A DNA stretch of 64,000 bases. Origin: Martinezella lusitana (GTDB taxonomy: Bacteria; Pseudomonadota; Alphaproteobacteria; Rhizobiales; Rhizobiaceae). The DNA lies in NCBI RefSeq assembly GCF_010668395.1, contig NZ_WUEY01000005.1, positions 186,001 to 250,000 of the forward strand, in the 5' to 3' direction. How positions within the stretch are numbered: the stretch's first letter is position 1; each line of letters starts with the position of its first letter. Both the position numbers and the translations under genes were made by a program. This document shows positions 36,575 to 45,837 of the stretch, piece after piece. The notes under the pieces were generated by a model, which saw nothing but the letters and a program-made list of their open reading frames with translations, was not told where the DNA came from and made no database searches.

Positions 36575-38089
36575 ATGTCGAAGAGCATAATGGCAAATTC
36601 GGCCTTGAACGCGGCAGCGGGATTGACCCTGCTCGCGACCGGCTTTGTCTGCTCGATCATCGCGGCGCGCCTGCTCGGCCCGGAGGCCAACGGCATCATC
36701 GCCTTCTCCCTGTGGCTGACGACGACGGGCGCGCTCATCGCCGAACTCGGCGCCGGTGTCACGTTGCTGCGCGTCCTGCCGCAATTGAAGGGGCAAGGCT
36801 ATTCGACCGAGGAACGGCGCGGCTTTGCCGCCTATCTCCTGCAGCCGACGATTCTCGCAACCCTGATCCTGCTCGCCGGCTATGTCGCTTACTATTGGGA
36901 TGCGGAGCGACTGCACTGGGCCGGCGACGCATCCTACGTCATCACCATTACCGGCGTGTTCTTCGTTCTTCAGTCGCTCGGCGCCTATAGCAAGAACTAC
37001 CTGATCGGCGAGCAGCAGCTCGGCGCGTTCCTGCGCATTACGGTGACAAGTTCGGTGCTGCAGCTCGCCACCGTCCTCCTGGGAGCCATATTCTTCGGCG
37101 TCGGCGGCGCACTGGCCGGCTATGCGATCGGCCAGCTGCCCATGTTCATCGCGACGCTCAGGATCGCGATTGCGCGCAGGAACAGCTGCGGCGTCGGCCT
37201 TTCCGCTCTCGTCAGCTCATCGCTCATTCTCTCGATCGAGCTCATCAACAGCTCGATCTTCCTCAATCGCATCGAGCTGCTGTTCCTGCAGCGGTACTGG
37301 GGCATCGAAGCGGTCGGCTTCTACGCCGTCGGCCTGTCGCTCGCCAATCTGGCGCTGCAGCTGCCGGTGCAGTTGAGCGGCAGCCTCCTGCCCTATTATT
37401 CCGAACAGATGCACGCGCGGGCATCGGACAAGCTGCCGGTGGAAGTCTTTGCCGGCGTGGCACGCAGCATAGCCTATATCACGCTGCCGATGAGCTTCGG
37501 CCTTGCGGCGATCGCGCCCGAGCTGGTGGTGACGATCTTCGGCGCGCCCTTCGCTCCGAGCGGAAACATGGTGGCGCTACTGTCGCTGACCGCCGTGCCC
37601 TATGTCTTCATGCTGATATGCACACAATATCTCTATTCGCTCGACCGCGTGCGCGAACGCACCGTCATGGGCGGTATCGCCAGCGCCGTCATGGTCGGCG
37701 GCTGTCTGATCGCGGTGCCCTTCTACGGCGGAGAAGGTGCCGCGCTGGTCCGCTTTCTGGCCTATACCTCCCTGTGCCTGCTGATGGTACGCCGCATGGA
37801 GTTCGAGGGATCGACGCGAGGCATGCTGACCAACCTTGCAAAAGTTACGGTTGCTGCCATTCTGTGCGCGGTTGCAGCCTATGGTTTCACGCAGGCGCTG
37901 ACCGGTGTCGCTGGTCTTGTGGGCGCCGTCATCGCCGGCGCCTTGGCCTATGGCATCGCGCTCAGATTGCTGAAAGCCGTTCCGGACGAGGATATCGAAG
38001 TCCTGCAGAAAGTCGCAACGCGGCTGCCTGCCCGGGCTCATCCAATTGCCACTCAGGCTCTGGCTCTACTGGCGCCACGCCGAATGTGA
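36575..38089 (+). CDS. Polysaccharide flippase (Wzx/MOP family)
   Basis: Integral-membrane protein of 504 aa with about 12-14 hydrophobic helices. The opening (NAAAGLTLLATGFVCSIIAARLLGPEANGIIAFSL-type pattern) and the central EAVGFYAVGLSLANLALQLP are typical of lipid-linked oligosaccharide flippases. It would move undecaprenyl-linked repeat units to the periplasm. GAGGAG lies about 12 nt before the ATG. The next gene starts 10 nt after its stop, so they are probably one operon. Confidence 0.88.
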   Translation: MSKSIMANSALNAAAGLTLLATGFVCSIIAARLLGPEANGIIAFSLWLTTTGALIAELGAGVTLLRVLPQLKGQGYSTEERRGFAAYLLQPTILATLILLAGYVAYYWDAERLHWAGDASYVITITGVFFVLQSLGAYSKNYLIGEQQLGAFLRITVTSSVLQLATVLLGAIFFGVGGALAGYAIGQLPMFIATLRIAIARRNSCGVGLSALVSSSLILSIELINSSIFLNRIELLFLQRYWGIEAVGFYAVGLSLANLALQLPVQLSGSLLPYYSEQMHARASDKLPVEVFAGVARSIAYITLPMSFGLAAIAPELVVTIFGAPFAPSGNMVALLSLTAVPYVFMLICTQYLYSLDRVRERTVMGGIASAVMVGGCLIAVPFYGGEGAALVRFLAYTSLCLLMVRRMEFEGSTRGMLTNLAKVTVAAILCAVAAYGFTQALTGVAGLVGAVIAGALAYGIALRLLKAVPDEDIEVLQKVATRLPARAHPIATQALALLAPRRM

Positions 38090-38099
38090 GGAGATTGTC

Positions 38100-39893
38100 A
38101 TGGCTGGTTGGGGAGCCGCCGAGGAACAGAACAAGGGCAAACAGACAAGATCGGCAGCGACACCGGTAACGTTCGCCGGCACGGTCGGCCTGTTTGCGCC
38201 GGCCGTTGCTCCCTCGCATGGCACTGCCGTCCTGTTTCTCAGCCCCTGGGGCTTCGAGGAAATGTGCGTCCGCAAGTTCTGGCGGGTTCTGGCGGAAGAT
38301 CTCGCCGATATCGGCATAGCCAGCCTGCGTTTCGACTATGCCGGCACCGGCGATGCGCTTGATGGTGTTGCCGATGAAGGCAACGGCCTGACGCCGTGGC
38401 AGGAAACAGCGCTTGCCGCCGCCGCGAAGCTGAAAGCGCTTTCCGGCTGCGACCGCCTGATCCTCGTCAGCCAGGGCCTGGGCGGAACCATCGCCGCCGC
38501 GCTCGCCGAACGCATTCCCGACATCGCCGGCATCGCCTTTCTCGCGCCCGTCATCTCCGGCCGCGCCTATCTGCGCGAACTGACCGTCTGGTCCAAGATG
38601 ATCGATGAAGGCATGGGTCTCTCGGAGGCGCTGCGCCTGACGGAGGGTGTCACCGTCGCCAGCCTGCGCATGCCGGATGGTGTCGCCGAAGTCGTCAGGA
38701 AGCTGAACTTCATGACGCTCGACCGGCTCGACGCACCGAACTGCCTCGTGCTGACGCGACCCGGCCGTCCGGGAGACGCTGATTTCGCACATCACCTCCA
38801 GACATTGGGTCCGCATGTCGAGCAGGCTCCATACGAAGGCTACGACGACCTCGTCTCGAACCCCACCGTTGCCGTCATGCCGACGGCAACCGGCCGGAGA
38901 ATAGTCGAGTGGGTCCGGTCCATCGCCGTCCAGTCCGAGACGGCCGCATTGGCCGTCGCCAAACCGCCGGCCGCGGAACCCCTCGCCGGCGACGGTTTTC
39001 GCGAGACGCCCGTCCGCTTCGGCAAGGGCGAGCGCATGTTCGGCATCCTCTGCGAGCCGGAGGGCGACCGCACAGGCGCAACCGCGCTGATACTGACGAC
39101 CGCCTATGACAGACATGCCGGCTGGGGCCGGATGTCGGTCACCATGGCGCGCTCTCTCGCCCGCGACGGCATCGCCTCGCTGCGTTTCGACACCGCCAAT
39201 GTCGGGGACAGCCCGCCGCTTTCCGGCGCGCCAGACCAGGTGCTCTATTCCCGCGAACAGCATCAGGATGTCACGGAGGCGCTGGACTTTTTGGAGAGAC
39301 GAGAGCTGCTGCCGGCCTATCTCGTAGGGCGCTGCAGCGGCGGCTACCTCGCCTTCCAGGCAGCCGTGCGCGACGCACGGTGCGATGGTCTCGTGACCGT
39401 CAACCCCTACAGTTTCCATTGGGATGAGAGCCAATCCGTCGACGAGGCGCTGCGTTTCGCTCCCCGCTCGCTGGAAACCTACGGTCGCAAACTCCTGCAG
39501 ATGGAGACGTTGAAGCGACTCCTCGGCGGCAAGATCGATGCGAAAAACGCCATGCTCAACATGGCCACGGGACTCGGCAGGCGCGGGATGCGGACGAGCC
39601 GCCGGCTGCTCGGTGCATTCCCTTTCTTCGCCGCCGCGCAAGGGCCCGTCCTTGGCGGCTTCCGCACGCTTGCGAAACGCGGCGTCGACATGTCGCTGAT
39701 CTACAGCGCCCATGACATCGGCCTCGATCACCTGCACGACCAATTCGGCGAGAACGGCGCCGGCCTGAAGCACTTTCCGGACATACGCCTGACCATCATT
39801 CCCGAAGCGGACCACAATCTGACCCCGCCCTATGCGCGCAAGGTGTATCTCCGGGAGGTCAGGGAGATGGGTTTGAGGCTCGCCAACCGATGA
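38100..39893 (+). CDS. Double-domain alpha/beta hydrolase
   Basis: 597-aa protein with two tandem alpha/beta-hydrolase domains, about residues 20-275 and 300-590. Domain 1 has LRFDYAGTGDALDG and the elbow LVSQGLGG near 125; the first Gly of GxSxG is replaced by Val. Domain 2 has LRFDTANVGDSPPL and the elbow GRCSGG near 411, with Cys in place of Ser. The final EADHNLTPPYARK supplies a His. It resembles the exosortase-associated hydrolases found in exopolysaccharide loci. GAGGAG precedes the ATG at 38100. A role in acyl or ester modification of the glycan is inferred from the flippase next to it. Confidence 0.8.
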   Translation: MAGWGAAEEQNKGKQTRSAATPVTFAGTVGLFAPAVAPSHGTAVLFLSPWGFEEMCVRKFWRVLAEDLADIGIASLRFDYAGTGDALDGVADEGNGLTPWQETALAAAAKLKALSGCDRLILVSQGLGGTIAAALAERIPDIAGIAFLAPVISGRAYLRELTVWSKMIDEGMGLSEALRLTEGVTVASLRMPDGVAEVVRKLNFMTLDRLDAPNCLVLTRPGRPGDADFAHHLQTLGPHVEQAPYEGYDDLVSNPTVAVMPTATGRRIVEWVRSIAVQSETAALAVAKPPAAEPLAGDGFRETPVRFGKGERMFGILCEPEGDRTGATALILTTAYDRHAGWGRMSVTMARSLARDGIASLRFDTANVGDSPPLSGAPDQVLYSREQHQDVTEALDFLERRELLPAYLVGRCSGGYLAFQAAVRDARCDGLVTVNPYSFHWDESQSVDEALRFAPRSLETYGRKLLQMETLKRLLGGKIDAKNAMLNMATGLGRRGMRTSRRLLGAFPFFAAAQGPVLGGFRTLAKRGVDMSLIYSAHDIGLDHLHDQFGENGAGLKHFPDIRLTIIPEADHNLTPPYARKVYLREVREMGLRLANR

Positions 39894-39911
39894 TGCCCCG
39901 ACTCGAAAACC

Positions 39912-39936
39912 ATCGGAAATGTTCGCCATTTCCGAT
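39912..39936. repeat. 10-bp perfect inverted repeat before the TctD-like gene
   Basis: ATCGGAAATG (39912-39921) and its complement CATTTCCGAT (39927-39936) flank TTCGC. It has no T-run, so it may be an operator for the response regulator, or a weak terminator of the hydrolase gene. Confidence 0.5.
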
Positions 39937-39956
39937 ACTTGCTGTATAGTCGCCCA

Positions 39957-40625
39957 ATGAGGCTCCTGATCGTCGAAGACAACCGCGAACTGGCGTCCTG
40001 GCTCGGCAAGGCGCTGCGTCAGGCGCAATATGTCGTCGACATCGCCTATGACGGCGAAGATGCCGAGCACATGCTGAAAGTCGCGGCCTATGCCATCGTC
40101 ATCCTCGATCTGTCGCTGCCGAAAATGGACGGGCTGACGCTGCTGAAGCGTCTGCGCCAGAGCGGCAACAAGGTGCCGGTCATCATCCTCACGGCCAATG
40201 CGAGCCTTGACGGCCGTGTCGCCGGGCTCGACAGCGGTGCCGACGATTATCTCGCCAAGCCCTTCGAGATCGCCGAGCTGGAAGCCCGCATCCGTGCCGC
40301 CGTGCGGCGCGGCCACGATCATGCGGCCCCCGAGATCGCCGTCGGCGACCTGCTGCTCGACGGCGGGACGCGACAGTTCTACCTGGCGGGCGAGGCGCTG
40401 GCGCTGACACCGCGCGAACATGCTGTGCTTGAACATCTGGTCATGAAGGCCGGCACGACCGTCACCAAGGCGACGCTATCGGAAAGCGTCTTCGGCTTCG
40501 ACGATCTCGCCGATACCAGCGCCATCGAGATCTATGTGCATCGCGTCCGCAAGAAGCTCGAAGGCAGCACCGTGCAAATCGCGACCCTGCGCGGCCTGGG
40601 CTACCTGCTTCGCCATGCGCAATGA
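39957..40625 (+). CDS. OmpR-family response regulator (TctD type)
   Basis: Regulator of 222 aa. The receiver begins MRLLIVEDNRELASWLG, the phospho-Asp is in VILDLSLPKMDG and the Lys in LAKPFEIAELEAR; the C-terminal winged helix has LTPREHAVLEHLV, SAIEIYVHRVRKKLEG and LRGLGYLLR. A TTG at 39939 is in frame, but the ATG at 39957 is the family start. It overlaps its kinase gene by 11 nt. Confidence 0.94.
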   Translation: MRLLIVEDNRELASWLGKALRQAQYVVDIAYDGEDAEHMLKVAAYAIVILDLSLPKMDGLTLLKRLRQSGNKVPVIILTANASLDGRVAGLDSGADDYLAKPFEIAELEARIRAAVRRGHDHAAPEIAVGDLLLDGGTRQFYLAGEALALTPREHAVLEHLVMKAGTTVTKATLSESVFGFDDLADTSAIEIYVHRVRKKLEGSTVQIATLRGLGYLLRHAQ

Positions 40626-42030
40626 CGAGGTGTCCCCGCCCCAAAGCGTTCTCGGCCGCGCCGTCGGTGCGCTGACGACGAGCCTTCGGGCGCAACTGTT
40701 CGCCTGGGTCGTGCTGACCCTCATCGGTGCGATCTGCATCAATCTCTATCTGAGTTTCCGTTCGGCGGACGCCACGGCCAATCTCGTCACCGACCGCACC
40801 CTGCTCGCTTCGGCACGCGTCATCGCGGAAGCCGTGCATGTCGATGCCAGCGGCACGGTGCAAATCGACATTCCGCCTGCCGCGCTGGAAATGTTCGACA
40901 CCGGCTATGGCGACCGCGTCTTCTATCAGGTCGTGACCGCATGGGGGAACCTGGTCGCCGGCTTCCCGGACCTGCCTCGGCCGAAGCGGGACCTCATCGG
41001 CGAAGACCGGACGTTCCGCGCTGATGGCGTCCGCGTGCTCATGCTCAGCCATCCCGTGGTCGGCCTCGATCAGGACAGCACGATTTCCGTCGCCGTTGCC
41101 GTCACCCACAACAGCCAGTATGCGATGCGCCGCAGGCTGTGGCTGTCGGATTTCACCAAGCAGCTCGCGCTCGTCCTGCTTGCTGGCCTCGTGACCATCA
41201 TCGGCCTGCAGCGCGGCCTTGCGCCGGTGCTGCGGCTGCGCGACGCCGTGCGCGAACGAGGCCGCGAGCGTCTGGATCCGCTGAACCCGCATATGGTGCA
41301 AAGCGAGCTTCGGCCGCTCGTCCATGCCCTCAACGATCATATGGAGCGGGTGCAGAACCAGATGGCGGCGCAACGCCGCTTCGTCTCGAATGCCGCCCAT
41401 CAGCTGCGCACGCCGCTGGCCCTGATCTCGACGCAGGCAAGCGTTGCTGCCCGCGAAGCCGATAATAGCCGGCGCGACGAAGCGCTGACGGCGCTGCGTT
41501 CCAGCACGCGGCAGGTAACCCGGCTCGCCAGCCAGCTTCTGACGCTTTCGCGCGCCGAACCCGGCAGCCGGCGACCGCGAAACGACACGATCGATCTCGC
41601 GGAGACTGCCCGGCGAGTGCTGGAAACCCTTGCCGAGGAAGCCCTGCGCCGCAACATCGATCTCGGGCTGGAGGCCGATGAAACGCCGGTGCATATCGAG
41701 GGCGACGGCACCATGCTGCGCGAGATGCTGGTCAATCTCGTCGACAACGCCCTGCGCTACACGCAGGCGGGCGGCCGCGTGACGGTCGGCATCGGCCGCG
41801 AAGGCGATACGGCTCTGCTATGGGTCGAGGACAATGGACCGGGCATCGCGGAGGCCGAACGCGCCCAGGTGTTCGAACGCTTCTATCGCATAATGGGCAC
41901 GGAACCGGAAGGCAGCGGCTTGGGGCTCGCCATCGTCCGCGAAGTCGTCGACGGCGCCGGCGGCTCGGTCACGCTCGGCGAAGCGGCCGGCGGCGGCCTG
42001 CTGGTCAACGTGCGGCTGCCGGCTGTGTGA
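40615..42030 (+). CDS. Sensor histidine kinase (TctE type)
   Basis: Membrane kinase of 471 aa. TM1 lies about 25-47; the periplasmic 2CSK_N-like domain (LVTDRTLLASARVIAEAVHV, MFDTGYGDRVFYQV) follows, with TM2 near 182-203. The core has the H-box SNAAHQLRTPLA near 262, the N-box NLVDNALRYTQ, G1 EDNGPGIAEAE and G2 GSGLGLAIV. TctE-type kinases often control carboxylate uptake; here the convergent neighbour is a NitT/TauT-type ABC importer. The signal is unknown. Confidence 0.94.
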   Translation: MRNDEVSPPQSVLGRAVGALTTSLRAQLFAWVVLTLIGAICINLYLSFRSADATANLVTDRTLLASARVIAEAVHVDASGTVQIDIPPAALEMFDTGYGDRVFYQVVTAWGNLVAGFPDLPRPKRDLIGEDRTFRADGVRVLMLSHPVVGLDQDSTISVAVAVTHNSQYAMRRRLWLSDFTKQLALVLLAGLVTIIGLQRGLAPVLRLRDAVRERGRERLDPLNPHMVQSELRPLVHALNDHMERVQNQMAAQRRFVSNAAHQLRTPLALISTQASVAAREADNSRRDEALTALRSSTRQVTRLASQLLTLSRAEPGSRRPRNDTIDLAETARRVLETLAEEALRRNIDLGLEADETPVHIEGDGTMLREMLVNLVDNALRYTQAGGRVTVGIGREGDTALLWVEDNGPGIAEAERAQVFERFYRIMGTEPEGSGLGLAIVREVVDGAGGSVTLGEAAGGGLLVNVRLPAV

Positions 42031-42152
42031 GAGCGCGAAGTGCGGTAATTGCAAGATAGTTCCCTCCCGCTCGCGGCAGGGCCGTCGCATATGCGCCGGT
42101 CGATGCGGCATATACCTTCTCCCCAAGGGAAGAAAGGGTCTCATTTGCCGAT

Positions 42153-42180
42153 AAAAAAAGGCCGGGCAAGATGCCCGGCC
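42153..42180 (-). terminator. Rho-independent terminator of the ABC importer operon
   Basis: A perfect 9-bp stem (42160-42168 GGCCGGGCA with 42172-42180), a 3-nt loop and, on the minus strand, a run of seven T. It lies 34 nt past the permease stop. Confidence 0.92.
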
Positions 42181-42213
42181 CCCGGCCTTGGGAGGTGCCA
42201 GTAAAGTGGCTGC

Positions 42214-43095
42214 TTAATGCGTGTCGAGGCTCTGCTGCGGACGCCAGCGGGTGATGTGGTTCTCGATGAGGGTCATCACGTATTCGGCGCCGAGCGTCAC
42301 GACCATCACGAGGATGATTGCGGCGTAGAGGCCGGCTGCGTCATAGGTACCCTTGGCAATCGAAATCAGGTAGCCGATGCCGGCCAGCGAGCCGACGAAC
42401 TCGCCGACGATCGCCCCGATGATGGCGAACGAGAACGAAACGTGCAGGCTGGCGAAGATCCAGCTCATCGCCGACGGCAGGATGACGTTGCGGGTGACCT
42501 GCCAGTTCGAAGCACCGAGAATGCGGGCATTGGCGATCATGTTGCGATCGGCTTCCCGCACGCCCTGGAAGGCGTTGGCGAAGACGACGAAGAACACCAT
42601 GATGAAGGCGAGCGCCACCTTGGACGGCAGGCCGAGACCCATGATCATCACGAAGATCGGCGCAAGAACGACACGCGGGATCGAGTTGATCGCCTTGATG
42701 TAAATCGACAGGATATCGGAAGCCAGCTTGTTGCGGCCGAGAGCGACACCGACGAGAACGCCGGTCACCGAGCCGATGACGAAGCCGATCAGCGCTTCTT
42801 CCATGGTGACGCCGAGATGATACCAGAGCGAGCCGCTCTCCGTGCCTTCGGTGATCCACTCCCAGAGGCGCAACGCAATGCCATAGGGGCTGGAATAGAA
42901 GAACGGATCGATCCAGTGCAGATCGGACGCGAGCTGCCAGAGGCCGAGGATGGCGGCGAGAATGCCGATCTGCCATGCCAGCACGACGTATTTGCGGCGG
43001 GTCAGTGCCTTCAGCGCCGCGGCTTCGATTTCCGCATCCGAGGTGCCGGCGCGGAAGATCGGGGCATTGCCTGCTTCGAGAGCTGTGTTTGCCAT
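42214..43095 (-). CDS. ABC transporter permease (NitT/TauT type)
   Basis: Inner-membrane permease of 293 aa with six hydrophobic helices (SsuC/TauC family). The EAA loop that contacts the ATPase is FANAFQGVREADRNMIANARILGAS. FVGSLAGIGYLISIAKG is near the C-terminus. GGGAGG sits well before the ATG at 43095. It is the last gene of the substrate-binding protein, ATPase, permease order. Substrates of this class include nitrate, sulfonates and thiamine precursors; nothing here decides. Confidence 0.93.
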   Translation of the reverse strand: MANTALEAGNAPIFRAGTSDAEIEAAALKALTRRKYVVLAWQIGILAAILGLWQLASDLHWIDPFFYSSPYGIALRLWEWITEGTESGSLWYHLGVTMEEALIGFVIGSVTGVLVGVALGRNKLASDILSIYIKAINSIPRVVLAPIFVMIMGLGLPSKVALAFIMVFFVVFANAFQGVREADRNMIANARILGASNWQVTRNVILPSAMSWIFASLHVSFSFAIIGAIVGEFVGSLAGIGYLISIAKGTYDAAGLYAAIILVMVVTLGAEYVMTLIENHITRWRPQQSLDTH

Positions 43096-43108
43096 GATCA
43101 ATCCTCCC

Positions 43109-43927
43109 TTATGCCGCTTCCGCGGCACGGCGATAGCTGGTTTCGACCTCTTCGCGCAGGTCGTCCCAGATCGTCTTGCAATAATCGATGAAGTTCTGCT
43201 CGTAGCGGATTTCCGAAACGACGCGCGGGCGCGGCAGGTCGATCGTGTAGACCGACTTCACCGTCGCCGGGCCGGCCGTGAGAACATAGACCTTGTCGGC
43301 GAGCGCGACGGCCTCTTCCAGATCGTGCGTCACGAAGACGACGGAGGCCTGGCGTTCCGCCCAGAGCTTCAGAAGCTCTTCATGCATGACCGTGCGGGTC
43401 TGCACGTCGAGCGCGGAGAACGGCTCATCCATCAGCAGGATTTCCGGCTCGTTGATGAAGGTCTGCGCCAGCGACACGCGCTTGCGCATGCCGCCCGAGA
43501 GCTGATGCGGATAGTGATGCAGGAATTTCGACAGCCCGACGCGGGCGAGCCAGTCTTTGGCGCTTCTTTCCGCCTCGGCCTTCGACTTGCCGCGAAACAG
43601 CGGGCCGGCCATGACGTTTTCGATGACGTTCTTCCAGGGAAAAAGCGCATCCGTCTGGAAGGCGAAGCCGACGCGCGGGTCGATGCCGTTGACCGGGCCG
43701 CCCATCAGGCGGACTTCGCCGGCGCTCGGCCTGGCAAGTCCGGTGACGAGATTGAGGGTCGTCGACTTGCCGCAGCCCGTCGGGCCGACGACGGCGACGA
43801 ATTCGCCGCGCTCGACGGTCATGTTGAAATCGCGCAGTGCGGTCAGCGACTTGCCGGTCGGCGATACGAAACGGCGGCTGACATTGATAAGCTCGATCGC
43901 CGGCGTCCGGCGTCCATCCTGTTGCAT
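43109..43927 (-). CDS. ABC transporter ATP-binding protein (NitT/TauT type)
   Basis: ATPase of 272 aa. Walker A is VVGPTGCGKSTT, the Q-loop FAFQTDALFPW, the signature LSGGMRKRVSLAQ, Walker B ILLMDEPFSALD and the H-loop VFVTHDLEEAV, all intact. The ATG at 43927 has AGGA upstream; a longer in-frame start at 43984 is less likely. It lies 13 nt before the permease gene. Confidence 0.95.
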   Translation of the reverse strand: MQQDGRRTPAIELINVSRRFVSPTGKSLTALRDFNMTVERGEFVAVVGPTGCGKSTTLNLVTGLARPSAGEVRLMGGPVNGIDPRVGFAFQTDALFPWKNVIENVMAGPLFRGKSKAEAERSAKDWLARVGLSKFLHHYPHQLSGGMRKRVSLAQTFINEPEILLMDEPFSALDVQTRTVMHEELLKLWAERQASVVFVTHDLEEAVALADKVYVLTAGPATVKSVYTIDLPRPRVVSEIRYEQNFIDYCKTIWDDLREEVETSYRRAAEAA

Positions 43928-44036
43928 GGTGCTGATCCTGACGCGTGCCTTCAGGGCGTGCACGCAAAGCCCAGTGAACTGCAAAGTCCCTTGAACTGCC
44001 GCTTCCGGACCCGGCCGGAAGCGGCGTTATGACTGC

Positions 44037-45050
44037 TTACTTGACGTTCTTGACGAATTCCGTCGTGTAGGTCTTCGACAGGTCGATCGTCTTGCCCTTG
44101 ACGTTCTTGGAGAACTCGGAGAGCACGGCGAGAACGGTCTTCGGACCATCTTCCGGCATCACGCCGTCCGGCGTGAACATTTCCTTGCCGGCGTCGAGGG
44201 CCTTGATGTAGCCGTCCTTGTCGCCGACGTAGAAATCCTTCGGCATCTTGTCGGCGATTTCGGCGGCGGAGTGCGTGTGGATGAAGCGCATCGTCTTGAC
44301 GAAAGCGTTCGCAAGCTTCTGGACTTCTTCCTTATGCGCGTCGACCCATGCGGCATCCATGTAGAGCGATGCGGCCGGATAGGTGCCGCCGAGCGCTTCC
44401 TCGGTGCCCTTGAGCGTGCGCAGATCGACGAGAACCTTGGCCTCGCCCGTCTTCAGAAGGCGCGAGATCGTCGGTTCCGTGGTCATGCCGGCTTGGATGG
44501 CGTCCTGCTGCAGGGCGGCGATGAAGGTCTGGCCGGCGCCGACCGGAACGGGCGTTACGTCAGCCGGGGAAAGACCGGCCTTGGAGGCCATGTAGAGCGT
44601 CAGGAAGTTGGTGGACGAACCGAGACCGGTCACGCCGACGCTCTTGCCCTTCAGATCGGCGAAGGACTTGATTTCCGGATGCTTGGCCGAGACCAGCTCC
44701 ACTTCGCCCGGTGCCTGGCTGAACTGCACGACGGACTTGATGAACTTGCCCTTGGCCTGCAGGTCGACGCAGTGGTCGTAGAAGCCGACAACGCCCTGAA
44801 CGGCGCCTGCCAGCAGCTGGTTCTCGGCATCGACGCCGGCGGATTCGTTGAGAAGCTCGACCTCGATGCCCTCATCCTTGAAGTAACCGAGGGATTCGGC
44901 AAGCTTGGCCGGCAGATAGATCTGCTTCTCGTAACCACCCACCATGATCGAAATCTTGTCGGCGGCATTCGCGGCCGTGGCTGCAAGCGAAGCAGCGGTC
45001 ATGACGAGGGAAAGGGCTACGGTATGAAAAAGGGCGCGCGATGAACGCAT
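44037..45050 (-). CDS. ABC transporter substrate-binding protein (NMT1/SsuA-like)
   Basis: Periplasmic binding protein of 337 aa. The signal peptide VALSLVMTAASLAATAANA is followed by DKISIMVGGYEKQIYLPAKLAESLGYF and later KGKSVGVTGLGSSTNFLTLYM, the usual NMT1/THI5 layout. It keeps an aromatic/His pair in GFYDHCVDLQ that could shape the ligand pocket. AGGAGG 8 nt before the ATG at 45050 is the strongest ribosome-binding site of the operon. The ligand is unknown. Confidence 0.93.
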   Translation of the reverse strand: MRSSRALFHTVALSLVMTAASLAATAANAADKISIMVGGYEKQIYLPAKLAESLGYFKDEGIEVELLNESAGVDAENQLLAGAVQGVVGFYDHCVDLQAKGKFIKSVVQFSQAPGEVELVSAKHPEIKSFADLKGKSVGVTGLGSSTNFLTLYMASKAGLSPADVTPVPVGAGQTFIAALQQDAIQAGMTTEPTISRLLKTGEAKVLVDLRTLKGTEEALGGTYPAASLYMDAAWVDAHKEEVQKLANAFVKTMRFIHTHSAAEIADKMPKDFYVGDKDGYIKALDAGKEMFTPDGVMPEDGPKTVLAVLSEFSKNVKGKTIDLSKTYTTEFVKNVK

Positions 45051-45340
45051 CAATGTCTCCTCCTGTTTGAATAGCTGCGCCATGCGACGCTGCACAAAAT
45101 GCGCTTCCTCCACGAAGCTCAGCCAACCTAGCGCGGGCAACCTTTCAGTCAGCTTTCAGCGCGCAATCCCGATAACGTGACGGCGCAATTTTATTCCACA
45201 GGCGCCGGGGCCATAAATATGGTCGCCGATGTTTCCGCCCAGCAGGATACCAGCCTTGCAACGGGAAGCATCGTTCGATCTTGGCATTTCCCGCATTGCG
45301 GTTATCTTAGTGCATGCGCCTTTGCACAGGGGACCGATCC

Positions 45341-45649
45341 ATGAAGACCATTGCCATAGCCTTGCTTCTGACAACGATCGCAACCGCCGGGCCGGCATCG
45401 GCAATCTCGCGCTACGAGTCGCTGGGCAAAACCTGCGCTGCCGTGCAGCAACTCGTTGCCGGCGAGCGTGCGGTGATACTGCGCTATCCCGCGCGGCGCG
45501 GCGGTCTCGTCCTCTACGATCGTTATGTCGCCGACAGCGGGCAATGCGGCATATCCGGTTATGCCGAGCGCACCTCCGTTCCCACGAAGGACAACCCGCA
45601 GTGCCCGGTCTATAATTGCAAGCCGTCTTCCACCTTCAATCCGCATTGA
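45341..45649 (+). CDS. Small secreted four-Cys protein of unknown function
   Basis: 102-aa protein with a clean signal peptide (IAIALLLTTIATAGPASA). The mature part of about 82 residues has four Cys (KTCAAV, GQCGIS, NPQCPVYNC) that could form two disulphides in the periplasm. AGGGGA precedes the ATG by 8 nt. I do not recognise the family beyond similar small conserved proteins in Rhizobiales. It stands alone, divergent from the ABC importer. Confidence 0.8.
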   Translation: MKTIAIALLLTTIATAGPASAISRYESLGKTCAAVQQLVAGERAVILRYPARRGGLVLYDRYVADSGQCGISGYAERTSVPTKDNPQCPVYNCKPSSTFNPH

Positions 45650-45837
45650 CGCGAATCGTCTTTTCTGCGGTTTATGCGTGCGACGGAATTATAAAACATT
45701 ACAGAAAAAGACCTTTAGTTGAGTCCCACCCATATTTAACGCACATTTTGCGGGCAGATAGAGCAGGCGCCCCTTCCCTTGAAGGGTCACGAGCATGGTG
45801 TTGTCCGCCAGCCCCTATTTGACAAGGAGATTGCGCA

